A DNA stretch of 64,000 bases from Tritrichomonas musculus (GCA_039105265.1 JAPFFF010000003.1:7564001-7628000), one strand, 5' to 3'; shown: positions 1-11,005, numbered from the stretch's first letter. The notes: a model not told the origin generated them from the sequence alone. Numbers and translations: made by a program.

Positions 1-1560
1 TAAATAATGTTGCTGTATAGAATTATATATTATTGAAATCTCAGAATCGCAAATAAAGTCGGGGAAATTATCAAATAAAAATTGTGATGCATAAATATTT
101 CCTCTTAATAAAGAGATTTCATATGCTCTTAAATGATATCTCTTATCTCTCAAATTAATATTAAATTTAGGATGGCGGCATATTTGTTTAATGATTTCAA
201 TACAACAATAACTACCACATCCTAAAATTAAAGGTGTAAATATATTATTTGCTAATTTGTTTGGATCGATATCAGGATGATTTAATAAAAGTTTCACCGC
301 TTTTAAATTCTCTTCGCATATTGCTTTTCCAAGAAATGTATGATGTTTATTTTTTGAGTAATAGTTAATATCTACATTTGGATGCATGAAAAATATTTTG
401 GTAAAAAAGCATGAATGTTCAGAAAAAGTTGTGAATAAAATTTCATTGATATTTTGGTCGATAAAATACTGATTATTTTTCATGAATGGTACAAGTGTTG
501 ATTCAAAAAACATAAAATTACAGTAAAAAAAAGTGTTAGAAAAAATATTCATTAAATCATCAAAATCATTAATTTGAGCATCTCTTTGTTGAATGTAATC
601 ATATTTTTTATTTTTATTCAATGTATATCTGGTCACTTCATTGTTCCAATTTGATATTGAGTTACTGAGTGACAATTTGCTAAAAATCTCTTTATTTTTT
701 GATTCTATAGTTTTTACCATTTCATGATCATTGCTGCTGATTGCGCAATAAATTTCACCATCAGTAATAATATTATTTTTTGACATTAAAAATTTTACTA
801 TTTTTATGGCATCATATTCTATTGCATATTCAAGTAATGTCATATCTTTAGGGAAATAAAGGAAATTTTCAATTAATGATTCTTTGATTTTCGAATTTGT
901 TGATAATTTTAAATTTGAAAAGAGCTTCTGAAAAAGTTCGATATCGTCTCTTTTAATTGAAAGTCTAAGTTCATTGGTTTCTATTTCCTTATAAGATAAA
1001 TCATTATAATCGCCTGATTTTTTAATCCATTGGAAATATTTTTTACGTATCTTCTTGAAATTGATAATATCATCCTCAGAAATTTTTTTCTTCATTTTGT
1101 ATTTTAATTCTTTTTCGAAAATTTCAGGATGTCTTTCAATGATTTCTGGAAAAAAGAAATCAATAATGGAACTTGTCTGATCTTTTTTCACTGATTGAAT
1201 AATAGTTTCAATCGAAATAAGGCCTTCTTGAAACATCCAAAGTTTAAATGAATATATACCTCCAAATATATTCCAAAAAAATGACGATTCATTTTTCAAA
1301 TAAGCTTTGATTGGTTCCATGATTTTTCCAAATAATCTAATTGAATTATTTTTCGTTGATTTAAATTTGTTTCTTGTATAAATTGCGAATAATTCACATA
1401 TAATCATTAAATTATCTTTTTCTGTAAAATAAATAGTAGGAATTTTAGAAATAATTTCATCAATGCTTTCATCAGTAGCATTAGGTTCTAAATCGCATAA
1501 ACTTTTTTGAATTTGTGCTAACAATTTTATTTTTTCATCATTAAAAGCAATGTTATTCAT
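1..1560 (-). CDS. DUF3447-type ankyrin protein, 3' end off the left edge
   Basis: An open frame of 520 codons runs from an ATG at 1560 to the left edge with no stop, so the C-terminus is missing. The N-terminal half is helical and lacks recognisable repeats. The last roughly 150 codons contain ankyrin-like units, with phrases such as LLNHPDIDPN and TPLILGCGS. This arrangement (helical N-domain followed by degenerate ankyrin repeats) is typical of the very large DUF3447 family in trichomonads. Ankyrin repeats bind other proteins, but the partner cannot be told from sequence. The context before the start is AATATAATG, unlike the AAATG starts of the Polinton genes. The frame is certain; the family call rests on pattern memory. 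Confidence 0.8.
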   Translation of the reverse strand, partial: MNNIAFNDEKIKLLAQIQKSLCDLEPNATDESIDEIISKIPTIYFTEKDNLMIICELFAIYTRNKFKSTKNNSIRLFGKIMEPIKAYLKNESSFFWNIFGGIYSFKLWMFQEGLISIETIIQSVKKDQTSSIIDFFFPEIIERHPEIFEKELKYKMKKKISEDDIINFKKIRKKYFQWIKKSGDYNDLSYKEIETNELRLSIKRDDIELFQKLFSNLKLSTNSKIKESLIENFLYFPKDMTLLEYAIEYDAIKIVKFLMSKNNIITDGEIYCAISSNDHEMVKTIESKNKEIFSKLSLSNSISNWNNEVTRYTLNKNKKYDYIQQRDAQINDFDDLMNIFSNTFFYCNFMFFESTLVPFMKNNQYFIDQNINEILFTTFSEHSCFFTKIFFMHPNVDINYYSKNKHHTFLGKAICEENLKAVKLLLNHPDIDPNKLANNIFTPLILGCGSYCCIEIIKQICRHPKFNINLRDKRYHLRAYEISLLRGNIYASQFLFDNFPDFICDSEISIIYNSIQQHYL

Positions 1561-2888
1561 TATATTTTTTTCAAATTTAAACTTTTATGAAAATTTTCGT
1601 CACTAAATTTTGGCATGATTTCAAAGATTCAATTTTTGTCAGAAAAAATAAATTTTTCTATTAAGGGTGTAGTCCAATCAATGAAATATATATAAAATTA
1701 AAAAATAAATGTAACATTATACTATACTAAACACGTATAATATAAATATAAAATAATAAAAGATATTCTTGATCACATGTAAAGTTTAATAAAAGCTAAA
1801 TCTATCCATTATTTTTTTCAATTTTCAATTTGGCAAATCTACTTTTTAAAAGAAAATATCGTTAGCATATATATTATAATTTTTTTTTTTAGGATTATCG
1901 ATGTTTCAAGTAATGCCTTTCTTTTCAATTGTTATGATTCTATAAATATTATTGTTTCGCATACACTAAATATGGAAAAGCGCTTTTTTCTCAATTTTCA
2001 AACGATTTTTTTTATATCATTTCGATACATTTTATTCAAATAGTATTTTATTCATCAATTATCTTTTTGGTTATACAAAAATTAAATTTTGGCATAAAAA
2101 TTGATATATTATGATGATAGGAAATGATATTAAAAATGGTTTGCATATAATGAGACAAATTGGTATAAATTAATGATATTTCTCTTCAAATAATAATAAA
2201 TTCAAATAGAATTTATTAGTTTCGTTCGCAAATAATAGAAATTTCTTTTATTTGATGGTTAAACTTGTGAAAAATTTTGAATTCTTTTTGAAAAAAAAAA
2301 ATTGGACTTTCTTTGATAAAACTATTCAATTTCATTTCGTTATATAAAAGAGATAAATAAATAAAAAAGTAATATTTTCTCACTATTTATGTTTTTATAA
2401 TTAGTTCATATTTTATTTTTATTAGATTTTGAGCGCTTTTATCAAAATTGAAAAAAACAAAAAAAATGCATCATCAGTTCTCATCATCTAAAGAGAAACA
2501 TAAAAAAAGCAAATCGTTACGATATTCGTAAAGTGTACCTTTGCTTATATTATAAATGGCGTTGAAAAGTTTTGATATGGGAAGATACTTATGGGGTGTG
2601 CAAAAATTGAATACTTTTTTGAATACTTTTCATTCAAATTTTCTTTGGAAAAAAATTTTTTATACTACACCCTTAATTCTATTGATTGTTTGAATTCATA
2701 TGAATTGAATGATGATATAATATTGCAAATATAAAAAAAAAAAAAAAAAAGGTTTTTTTTTTTTATTTATTTTATTTTACTCAGTATATTGTAACCTTTT
2801 GATTTAAAAATTGAATTAATTACGTTTTATTGATGAATAAAATTTAAAATAATTAAAGATATCGTATTTAAAAGATTATTTAACAGAA
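1561..2888. other. AT-rich intergenic region with one TIR element
   Basis: No coding frame can be supported here. The stretch contains the TTAA-bounded element listed separately (1661-2676), several A and T runs, and the upstream side of tRNA-Pro. Confidence 0.6.
1661..2676. mobile_element. Non-autonomous TIR element with TTAA ends (piggyBac-like MITE)
   Basis: The sequence TTAAGGGTGTAGT at 1661-1673 recurs as its reverse complement at 2664-2676, giving a 1016-bp unit bounded by TTAA on both sides. TTAA target duplications with TIRs starting GGG or CCC are characteristic of piggyBac-type transposons. No transposase frame is visible inside, so it would be a non-autonomous derivative. The TIR is only 9 bp beyond the TTAA, so a chance match in AT-rich DNA cannot be excluded. 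Confidence 0.5.
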
Positions 2889-2960
2889 GGGTGATTAGTC
2901 TAGTGGTATGATTCTCGCTTTGGGTGCGAGAGGTCTCGGGTTCAATTCCCGAATCGCCCC
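2889..2960 (+). tRNA. tRNA-Pro (anticodon TGG)
   Basis: A complete cloverleaf of 72 nt can be folded. The acceptor stem GGGTGAT pairs with ATCGCCC with one G-T. The D-arm contains TAGTCTAGTGGTATG. The anticodon stem CTCGC/GCGAG closes the loop TTTGGGT, giving TGG. The T-arm is CTCGGG-TTCAATT-CCCGA-like. The discriminator is C and no CCA is encoded. A T-run follows at 2962, as expected for pol III termination. Confidence 0.95.
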
Positions 2961-3139
2961 ATTTTTTGACTTATTTTTTATTTATCAAATAAATATTGAA
3001 TGAAATCGTGTTATTTTGAAGAGAAACATTAAAAAAATATTTAAACTAAATAAAATATGGATTTTTACATTTTTCTATTATTGTAAAATAGTAGGCCATT
3101 TATCAATAAAATTTCATAAATTGTATGTTATTTTTGGAC

Positions 3140-3541
3140 AATCGTTTTTTTCTACGCCACTTTTTGAATGGTTTTTCTATCCATGAGTAGCTACTCATGG
3201 AAAGTAAAAAACCGCCATCTTAAGGTGAAATTTGAGTTACTATGTTAAGAAATTTAACCAAAAAAATCGTAAAATTTTAATTTTACCTAAAAATTATAAC
3301 TATTTACTTTTTTTTGATATAAAATTGTTTATTTTTACATAATTTTTCGGGGATATACGCACCAGTGATCACCATGGGGCTGCACGAAGCCGAATCTGGT
3401 TCCTTTAATTGCTGGATGAATCGGAAAGCTATTTGAACTATATAATTATGTATTTTTGACCAAAAATTGAATTAAAAAGTATAAAAAAGTATTCAAAAAG
3501 TTTAAAAGTTTTCAAAAAGTGGCGTAGAAAAATACGATTCT
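3140..3541. mobile_element. Short TIR element (MITE) with an internal 20-bp palindrome
   Basis: Inverted copies of about 28 bp with one mismatch, built around CTACGCCACTTTTTGAA, lie at about 3142-3169 and 3511-3539. They bound a unit of about 400 bp without coding potential. A perfect 20-bp palindrome lies inside at 3181-3200, and a relatively GC-rich patch at 3355-3425. No clear target duplication could be fixed, so the outer limits are approximate. Confidence 0.55.
3181..3200. repeat. Perfect 20-bp palindrome
   Basis: The sequence CCATGAGTAGCTACTCATGG equals its own reverse complement. It sits just inside the left inverted repeat of the 3140-3541 element and could form a cruciform or bind a dimeric protein. 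Confidence 0.85.
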
Positions 3542-3707
3542 CCGTTATTTTTAATGTTATTTGTTGACCATACTAATGATATATACTTTGAACTGAACAA
3601 TAAAGATTTTACGGCTCAAATAATTCGTTCCCCAGATGCCAAAGGAGATGCTTTTATGCCATGATCTATTCACAAAAAATAATCAAGAATAAATAAATAA
3701 AAGGATT

Positions 3708-5004
3708 ATGGAAAATTCATTCAAAAACAAGAAAATTGTGTCTGTTCGATTTCCAGAAGATTCGGAAATTGAATATATTGGTAAAGATGCATTTTCATCA
3801 TCGACAATTCAATTCATTCAAATACCGAAAAAACTAAAGAGAATTGAAAGCAACTGTTTTTCATATTGTTATGGTGAATTAGAAACAATTGGAAAAAGTG
3901 CATTTCCCAATACGTCTATTGAATTTATCAGAATTCCAAAAACAGTAAAGAAAATTGAACAGAATTGTTTCACTTTTTGTAAGAAATTGAAAAGTATAGA
4001 ATTTTCTGAAGATTCAGAACTTGAATTTCTTGGAGATTCTATATTTTCATATTCTACATTGGAAACGTTAATTATTCCTCCAAAAGTTGTGAGTATTGAT
4101 AGAATTTCTAAAGAATTTAAATATTTACTAAACATTTCAATTTCGCCATCAAATGATGTTTTGCAAATCTGATCAAAGCCAATCTGACACATATGATTCC
4201 CTTGTTTTTGCTTCGCATAATATAAAAGGAGCAATTATTCCATCCAATATTAAACGAATTTGTTCAAATGCCTTTAGTAATTGTTCTGAATTAGAATTAA
4301 TAGAATCACATGCTTTTTCATATTCAAATATTGAAAGTATTAAGATTCCTCAAAAAGTGAAACAGTTGGGAAGTGGATGTTTTTACGATTGTCAAAAACT
4401 GAAAACCGCCAAATTCTCAGAAAATTCAGAACTTGAAATAATTAAAGAAATTTTTTTTGCTGATTCAGCAATTGAAGAGATTTCAATTCCATCAAAAGTT
4501 GTATCTATTGGTTGCAGTTGTTTCTATAATTGCCGGTTTTTTAAAAGTATTGAATTTCATAAAAATTGTGAGCTAAAATTAATTAACCAGAAATTGTTTA
4601 ATTCTTCTACAAATACAAAAATTTTGATTCCAAAAAATGTGGAAATCTTAGATAATTCTTCTTTTGAATTTACAAGTTCGTTGAAAACGGTTGAATTTGA
4701 AAACAATTCAAAAATTACTACTTTGAAAAATAATTCATTCACTTTTTCTTCAATTGAATACTTAAACGTCCAATCTAAGTTAAAATAAATACAAAAGAGA
4801 TGTTTTGGCTCATGCAGAAAAATAAAATCAGTTGAATTTCTTAGTGAAAATTTGATCATTGGAGATTATATTTTTGATGATTGTTCAAAGCTTGTCATTT
4901 TATCATTTCCATTTATTTATGAATTAACAATATCGCATATGAAGCTTACTTCAAATGATTTTTCACTATTTGTTATTCCAATAGCTAAAATTAATATAAA
5001 ATAA
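3708..5004 (+). pseudogene. BspA-like leucine-rich repeat gene, decayed
   Basis: Tandem LRR_5 (BspA/TpLRR) units of about 23 residues are visible, each with an I.IP..V..I...CF..C..L...EF pattern. Frame 3708-4172 reads from an ATG in mid-repeat. The repeats then continue in a second frame from about 4153, so there is one frameshift near 4150-4170. The second frame meets an in-frame TAA at 4786-4788, after which LRR sequence resumes (CFGSCRKIKSVEF) and ends at 5004. The 5' end also appears truncated because the first codons already lie inside a repeat. Intact members of this huge trichomonad family are mostly surface or secreted proteins. No signal peptide or membrane anchor is seen here. Confidence 0.8.
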
Positions 5005-5799
5005 TTTACAAATATCTGCATTATTGAATAATAAAAATCTCTTTGGTGAAAAAATAGGCCAAGACTATTTATTAATCAAAAAAAAAAAAAAAGATGATTA
5101 TACAATCAATGCATATCAAAGAAATAATTTGAAATTTGATAGTCTTTTGATGTTTTAGGAAAAAAGCATGATTCGAACATAAATTTATTGTTTTTATTTT
5201 ATAATGCAAAATGTGATGTAGAACAATGAGGTAGTTCATGAGAGTCATTATCTCACGGTTGGAGGTTCGACTCCTCCCATCACACTTTTTTTGCTTTTTT
5301 CGAAACATATAGAATAAATTGTTTATCATTCTGATGAAAGAGGAAAACATCAAATAAAAGATGAAATCGTTCATAGAAAAAAAGTAAACTGCAAAAAGAT
5401 TGTGTATCTCTTCTATATCTGAAGCATGTATCATTTTGATTAGAGTCTTTTAGCTGTCAACTCTGTTTATATGTTTTGCATTTATAATAGTCATTGATTT
5501 CTATTTTTAATGATGAAAAAAATTCACTCATAAAAATAAAATAAGAATTGTGTAAATATGATATAAAAACAAAATGCTTTGTAATATAAAAAAAAAGTGT
5601 TAGAAAATACTCTAGATTCTTATGTTAATATAATTGTATAAATTAAATATGTCCGCAATTTCAATTTAAAAAACGAAAATTATATAGAGCTTTTTAAATC
5701 ATATTATTCTTAATAATCATTTCATTTTTATGGGTATTTATTATTGGGAAGCAAGATGTACCAAAAAGCGTTTTGTAACAAAGAAACTGAATTATGAAA
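5005..5799. other. Intergenic region holding one tRNA
   Basis: Apart from tRNA-Met there is only AT-rich sequence. The minus-strand frame at 5072-5434 crosses the tRNA gene and has no recognisable domain, so it is not accepted as coding. Confidence 0.6.
5212..5285 (+). tRNA. tRNA-Met (anticodon CAT), probably elongator
   Basis: A 74-nt cloverleaf folds cleanly. The acceptor TGTGATG pairs perfectly with CATCACA. The D-stem is GAAC/GTTC. The anticodon stem TGAGA/TCTCA closes the loop GTCATTA, giving CAT. The T-stem GGAGG/CCTCC holds the loop TTCGACT. A run of Ts follows directly. The anticodon stem lacks the G-C triplet typical of initiators, so elongator is preferred. Confidence 0.93.
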
Positions 5800-6402
5800 T
5801 TAGCAAGCAAGCATTTGTGGAGTCTTTTTAGCTTTCTCTGATTCATCTTCTTGATCTTGATCTTGCTCGCCTGTTTCTAGTTCTTCATACATTCTATCTA
5901 AATCATCATCAACAAATTGCCTCATTTCTGGATTTCCATTCATATCTTGCGAGAGGAGACTGTTAATCTCATCAAGACGTTCTTGTTGTTCTTGATTTTC
6001 GTCCATTATTCTTTCAACTTCTTCTATTGGCATCAAATCGTTCATTTTCTTCATAAGTGCATTTGTCTGCTTCAAGTTACGAATAAATGACATTTCGAGT
6101 TGTTTTGTTGTTATGTTATTGATAAGATTTTCAATATTTTCAATGTTCTTCTCCGCATTCATTATATAATATTCTCTTGCTTTCTTTTGTCTTAGTACTA
6201 TTTTTGCTCGTTCCTTTTGGCCTTTTCTTGCTAGTTCTTTAGCTTTAGCAAGTTCAACTTCTTGGCATCTCTCCTGCTGTTTCTGATAGATATGTAGTTG
6301 ATCTCTAGTTACTTTAAGATCCAAAATTGCTTGATCAATTTCATCTTGATCAATTTGATCTAATGGATCATCTGCTTTAACTTTCGATTTACCACATCCC
6401 AT
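5800..6402 (-). CDS. VPS20: ESCRT-III subunit VPS20/CHMP6-like
   Basis: A 200-aa Snf7-family protein. It starts MGCGKSK, a strong N-myristoylation signal (Gly2), as in Vps20/CHMP6. A long charged alpha-helical coiled-coil core covers about residues 15-140, basic in its first half. An acidic C-terminal region follows with a DDDLDRMYEELE segment resembling a MIM-type autoinhibitory helix. In other eukaryotes Vps20 nucleates Snf7 polymers on endosomal membranes downstream of ESCRT-II. Length matches the family. It is a solitary gene starting at the ATG after AATATA. The main alternative is another myristoylated Snf7 paralogue. Confidence 0.85.
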   Translation of the reverse strand: MGCGKSKVKADDPLDQIDQDEIDQAILDLKVTRDQLHIYQKQQERCQEVELAKAKELARKGQKERAKIVLRQKKAREYYIMNAEKNIENIENLINNITTKQLEMSFIRNLKQTNALMKKMNDLMPIEEVERIMDENQEQQERLDEINSLLSQDMNGNPEMRQFVDDDLDRMYEELETGEQDQDQEDESEKAKKTPQMLAC

Positions 6403-6506
6403 TATATTTGGATTAAAACGATCAGTTATATGTATAACGTATTCTTTTTGAATGTTTTCCTAACGTTCTTTTTTCAAAAAGTTAAATTTGTACATATTAT
6501 TATTCT

Positions 6507-6754
6507 TTAAGGTACAAATCCAGTACGTTTAGTAACCGCAATTTTTTTTGACATTCTCAAAGAATAAAATGACATGTTAAATAAAAAACGATTATTTTCA
6601 TCCATTTCATATAACATGTCATAATGTTTATTTAAATTGTAAAATAAGTGTCAAAAACAAACCTAGTCAATTTAAACTTTTTCAGAGACATGCAACTATT
6701 CAAATAATAAACGTTCTCCTGTTCAAAAAATAACGTACTGGATTTGTACCTTAA
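6507..6754. mobile_element. 248-bp MITE with TTAA ends and 23-bp perfect inverted repeats
   Basis: The left end at 6507-6529 (TTAA then GGTACAAATCCAGTACGTT) is repeated exactly in inverse at 6732-6754. TTAA therefore flanks both ends, as in piggyBac-type insertions. An inner inverted pair built on AATGACATGTTA also lies inside, so the whole unit can fold back. There is no coding capacity. It lies just upstream of the VPS20 gene. Confidence 0.75.
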
Positions 6755-6865
6755 TTATCTTTTATTCATATATCTTTTAAGTAATATTAATTTATTAAAT
6801 ACAGTTATTTTTTAATTTGGTCATAAAAAAATGTTTACTTTTTTATTTTTTTTATAAAAATATAG

Positions 6866-7668
6866 GGGGGGTCAACCGTAAAATTTTTGTCAAAATTTTA
6901 AAGCAAACTTAAAATCTGAGGATTTTTGTATAATAATTATAGAACTATATAGTTCATTGAATATACTATTTATTAAAAATATTTTTTCCTAATTTTATCT
7001 ATAGGGCCAAAAAAGGCAAAGCATTAAAGTTGTAATGACTTGTGATTTGAAAATTGAGTTATTTCTTAAAAATTTTCAGTAAAATCATTAAGATAATTGA
7101 TAAAAGACTTTGTTCTGCCATTGAAATGATTATAAAACAGGTTTAAATGTGATAATTTTATAATTCTGCTCTTTAATTACATAAAATGTTATATGATAGT
7201 TATATTCTAAATGATTATATGAAATTGATGCAAATGTAATAAAAATATTAAAAAATAAGAGAGAAAATCTATTAAAAATCAATTTTAGGATAGATTGAAA
7301 TATATATCATTGATTATATTATTATGATATTTAAATAATTTAAATTGTGATTCAAAAATTAATTTTAAATTGATAACCTAAGCAAATAAATATTTTCATA
7401 ATAACCTTCTTGAATAAAACTTAAAATATTAATCAATTTGATTCAAATAATCATAAAAGCCACTTTTTTATAAAATGGTGAATTATGGTTAATTTTTTTT
7501 TTTAATTTTCGAAAAGTTGTTGCCTTTTGTGGACCTATAGATGAAATTTAATAATAAATATTTTAAAATAAACTATATAAAGTAAGGAATATATTTCCAT
7601 CATTTATTTATCATTATCTTTAAAAAATATATTTTTTGACACATTTTCGGCGGTTGACCCCCCTATAT
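6866..7668. mobile_element. Fold-back TIR element of about 0.8 kb
   Basis: The ends read TATA-GGGGGGG-TCAACCG at the left and CGGTTGA-CCCCCC-TATA at the right. The inverted similarity continues imperfectly inward for roughly 150 bp: CTATAGGGCCAAAAAAGGCAA near 6999 matches the complement of sequence near 7530. TA or TATA is duplicated at the edges, as in Tc1/mariner-type elements. No open frame is present. Confidence 0.65.
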
Positions 7669-7697
7669 AAAAATATTTTTTTTCATCGAATTATAAC

Positions 7698-8376
7698 CAC
7701 CAATCTTAGACCTTCGGCGGTTATATAAATTACGGTAACTTCACCGTTTTTTGAATAGTTTATTTGAAAAAAAGTATAACGGTACACTGAAGACAAAAAA
7801 CGGAATTATCTGCACGGCAAAACTTTTTGTTTGATTAAATGGTTATCAATACATTCAATCTTATTAAACTTTTTGTTAACATTTAAATATAACTCAATTT
7901 TTTTTTGAAAAAAAAAAAAAATCTATAGTAATAGAATTAGTTGTATTCATTTTTAATTGAATAAGTTTTAATGTTCGATTATCACATTAGCTTTTTTTTT
8001 TTTTTTAGATAAAAAATATATTTTGTTAAGTCTTCTAGAAACGGCTCTTAATTAGCGGTATTATTTATTTTATGATGAATTTTTGTATTTTTGAAATAGA
8101 TTCAACAGAAGAAGAAAAAAATGCATGAAAGTTGAAGAATCTCTTCTTAACTTTATATATATAAATATTTTTTTTACGTTTGCGTTTTTTATAGTTCAAT
8201 TGTTATTTAATATAGGGTACAAAGTTCGAATTTCTAATTTCATATTTTTTTAAAAAAATCCAACCAAATAAATACGGTCGTAGCTTTTTTTTCTTTTAAA
8301 CCGTTCTGTGTAAACTACGGTTTGACAACGGAACACCATAAAAACGGCACACGGTCGAAAGGTCTACACCAATCTT
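7698..8376. mobile_element. Possible MULE-type MITE with a 10-bp target duplication
   Basis: The 10-mer CACCAATCTT is present directly at 7698-7707 and 8367-8376. Just inside lie inverted ends AGACCTTCGG and the complement of CGAAAGGTCTA. Target duplications of 9-11 bp are typical of Mutator-like elements. The interior of about 659 bp contains several CGGT/ACCG-rich blocks and no coding frame. The TIR is short and imperfect, so the call is tentative. Confidence 0.45.
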
Positions 8377-8593
8377 TATTTATATATTTCAAAAGATTAA
8401 GAAAATGTTTTTAAATATAAGGTAATGTTTAAAATATAAATATCTTATTAATGTAATTTATAAATTTAATTTTTTATAAGATTATAACTAAAATTTATAT
8501 AATAAATATTTTAAATACCTGGTATTAATTTAAAAAACTATATTTATGTACAAAATACCATGAAAGAGAGATTAATCAAATATTAATATAAAA

Positions 8594-9302
8594 AATAAAC
8601 TGGTTCTCAACGGTTGTACAAGTATTTGAGAGGAATTCAAATTTCGTATTTGAAATTTCGTTAATATCTAAATTCATAATGAATATTTATTTTATATACT
8701 TTCATAATTAACAATATAATTTTTGATTAGTTATAATGATTAAATAAGTTATTTAAAATATTGTTAAATTGTGCATTTAATTGCTTTTTTAAATTTTCTT
8801 CAGAAATGAATAAACTTCTATACAATTTTTGAATGTAGATAAATATAAATTCATAGAGAGAAAATTTTACATCATTCAAATTTTCAAAAGAAAAAATTAT
8901 AATTGAATTCAAATCATTTTTATTTAGTATTCCTTAGAGAAAGCTAATCAGAATCTCGTGTATCATTAGTAAAAATGTTCCAACACAACAAATAGATGCA
9001 AATTACATGGCACTTTGGAGTAACTCAGAACGTTCCCATGATTAATGATAATCAAATTTCAAATAAATATAGGCTCATTACCAAACTATATAGCAATTCA
9101 GCAATACTAGCTTACAAACTGTCATACATTTCCATTTCTTTTATTATATAAATCAAATCTAATCATAAATTCCTTTTTTTTATTCTTTTTTATTTAAATA
9201 TGAAAAAACGGTTGTACAACCTAATTGAATTTTGAAAGTAGATAAATGTAAACTTTTGAATATCTCTCAATTAGTTGTACAACCGCTGAGAAGCAGTTTA
9301 TT
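8594..9302. mobile_element. 709-bp TIR element
   Basis: Imperfect inverted repeats of about 48 bp, beginning AATAAACTG and containing CGGTTGTACAA and TTGAGAG, lie at 8594-8641 and 9255-9302. A third copy of the CGGTTGTACAAC motif in inverse orientation near 9208 makes a strong local hairpin with the right end. The small ORF at 8727-8912 (minus) has no recognisable domain and is not accepted. No target duplication could be fixed. Confidence 0.6.
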
Positions 9303-9547
9303 ATGTCAATATGTTGGTTAATAATAGAAATATGGTTAAAAAAATAATTATTTAAATAACATTTTATAATTTAAAATTAATATCAATATTAAATTTGCAT
9401 ATACTAATTAAATGTTAAAATACAAGCTAATATGATAAAAAATAAAAATTGAATTAAATAATATTTTTTGAACTGTTTTTATTTTAATGATATGAATATC
9501 TCAATTATTTAAATCAAATATGTGAGTTGAAAATAATCAAATATTTG

Positions 9548-9787
9548 ATGTCTAACGAAACTGATCGACTTGTAATACCATCAGGTGAAGTTATTGACGG
9601 CTTCGAAATTATTGATCTTATTGGTGTTGGAGGAATTTATAAAGTTAAATATCAACAATCAAATGAAATTTTTGCGATGAAAACAGAAGATATTAATTCA
9701 AATAGACATACCATACCAACCGAAATTAGTATTCTTAAAACTCATCACTATGATTATTTTCCTAAATATATATTCCTTTATGATTAA
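9548..9787 (+). pseudogene. Protein kinase N-lobe fragment (CK1/TTBK-like)
   Basis: From the ATG at 9548 the frame encodes the beginning of a kinase domain. It has a hydrophobic strand ahead of a degenerate glycine loop (IGVGGIYKVKY), the ATP-anchoring lysine in FAMKTE, then a helix with an E (PTEISILK). The frame stops after about 80 codons, so the catalytic loop, DFG motif and whole C-lobe are missing. Intact trichomonad CK1-like kinases begin with a similar VIDGFEIIDLIG-type phrase. It is followed directly by a low-complexity Lys/Glu-rich stretch (9830-9900). A 3'-truncated duplicate is the best reading. Confidence 0.7.
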
Positions 9788-10246
9788 ATTTGAAAAGCAA
9801 GTAACAAAATACACCCTGAAATTTATCAATAAAAGAAATAAAGAAATAGAAGAAGAAAAAGAGAAAAAAGAAAAAGAGGAAGAAAAAGAGGAAGAAATGA
9901 AAAAAAATGTACAATTTTTTAACTTCATTTGTAGATTAATATTTTTTATGCTTATGAATTCATAGATTTTAAATATTTTTTACTTTTCTTTAATTATTAA
10001 TAGAGATATTTAAAAAAAATTTAAATGAATAAGCATTTAATTTTTGATAAGTCAATTCAAAATTCAATATGAGAAAATAACGTTTTAAAAAAAAACGTAC
10101 TTATTTGAGTTAACTAGCTTTATGAACAAAAAATAAAAAAAGTATAAATAAATAAAGCGAATGCTGATACTTGAAAGAAGTTTATATAATATAGGGATAG
10201 AAAATCTTCGCACGTTATGAACAAATACTATTAGAAGGTTTGAGGC
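9788..10246. other. Intergenic, with purine-rich low-complexity tract
   Basis: A GA-rich tract at about 9838-9905 creates opposing Lys/Glu-rich and Ser/Phe-rich frames (9750-9965 plus, 9698-9928 minus) that look like artefacts of base composition. Nothing else is supported. Confidence 0.55.
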
Positions 10247-10600
10247 TTAAATGACTAAAAGTGGTTGAATTATAGCTAAAGATAAGGGATCAGCTTCATA
10301 GTCAATAAGACTTGGAAATGGCTTCTTGTTTAAGTAATAATTAATATCACTCAAATCTTCATATTTATTTTCAGTAGGCTTTGCATTGATCTTTATTTCA
10401 TGTATTTTATCTTTGTTATTTTCTGTTTCAATTCCTTGGTTGTTCTTGTCTTTTTCTTGGTTTTCTTTCGAAACTTGGGAATCTAGAACTATATTCCCGC
10501 GATTGTCAAGTCTATATACAACAGGCAAGCATCCATCTTCTTGAATTATAATTGTTTCGGCTTTGATTGTTCTTCTTGGTCTTCCGAGCTTATGGTACAT
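10247..10600 (-). CDS. Hypothetical 117-aa protein with AT-hook-like motif
   Basis: The frame begins MYHKLGRPRRTIK, in which GRPRR resembles the AT-hook core (GRP flanked by basic residues), a minor-groove DNA-binding element. The middle (residues about 40-80) is Lys/Glu/Asn-rich and likely disordered. The C-terminus is more hydrophobic. No family was recognised. It is bounded by long noncoding stretches, and base use is less extreme than the surroundings, which supports real coding. It may be a small chromatin-associated protein. Confidence 0.5.
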   Translation of the reverse strand: MYHKLGRPRRTIKAETIIIQEDGCLPVVYRLDNRGNIVLDSQVSKENQEKDKNNQGIETENNKDKIHEIKINAKPTENKYEDLSDINYYLNKKPFPSLIDYEADPLSLAIIQPLLVI

Positions 10601-11005
10601 ACTAAAAAAAAAATGATGTGATCGATTAAAATTTTATTGGTATATTTTCAAACAAATAATAAAATTTTAAACTTTTTCTATAAAAAAATTTTGTAAAAAT
10701 TTTAACTGGTATTTTATAACCGTAATTTTTGTTAGAATTTGAAATTTTCTTTAATTTTTCAGAATTTTTATTCAATTTTTTGTATATTTAAAATTATAAT
10801 ATCTTAATTAAAAATATTTATTTTGAATTTTTTATCAATTTTTTATAAGCAAAATATTTAATTTATCATTTGACTCATAAAATCAACATATATCTCAAAA
10901 TTTTTCAAAATTAATTTTTATTTTCTAAATAACAAAGAATCACTTTAAGCATTAGATTATATTACATTTAATACACTTAATATTTCATAAATATCATTGG
11001 AAAAA
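10601..11005. other. Intergenic, nothing recognised
   Basis: Very AT-rich sequence with no ORF, RNA gene or repeat that could be supported. Confidence 0.6.

Noticed and set aside
3869-4234. Minus-strand ORF within the BspA-like region
   Set aside because: Antisense of the leucine-rich repeats; its regularity only mirrors the repeats.
5072-5434. 120-aa minus-strand ORF
   Set aside because: It runs through the tRNA-Met gene on the opposite strand, is Ile/Phe/Ser-rich from base composition, and has no recognisable domain.
9698-9965. Opposing small ORFs over the GA-rich tract
   Set aside because: Lys/Glu-rich on one strand and Ser/Phe-rich on the other come from simple sequence, with no domain.
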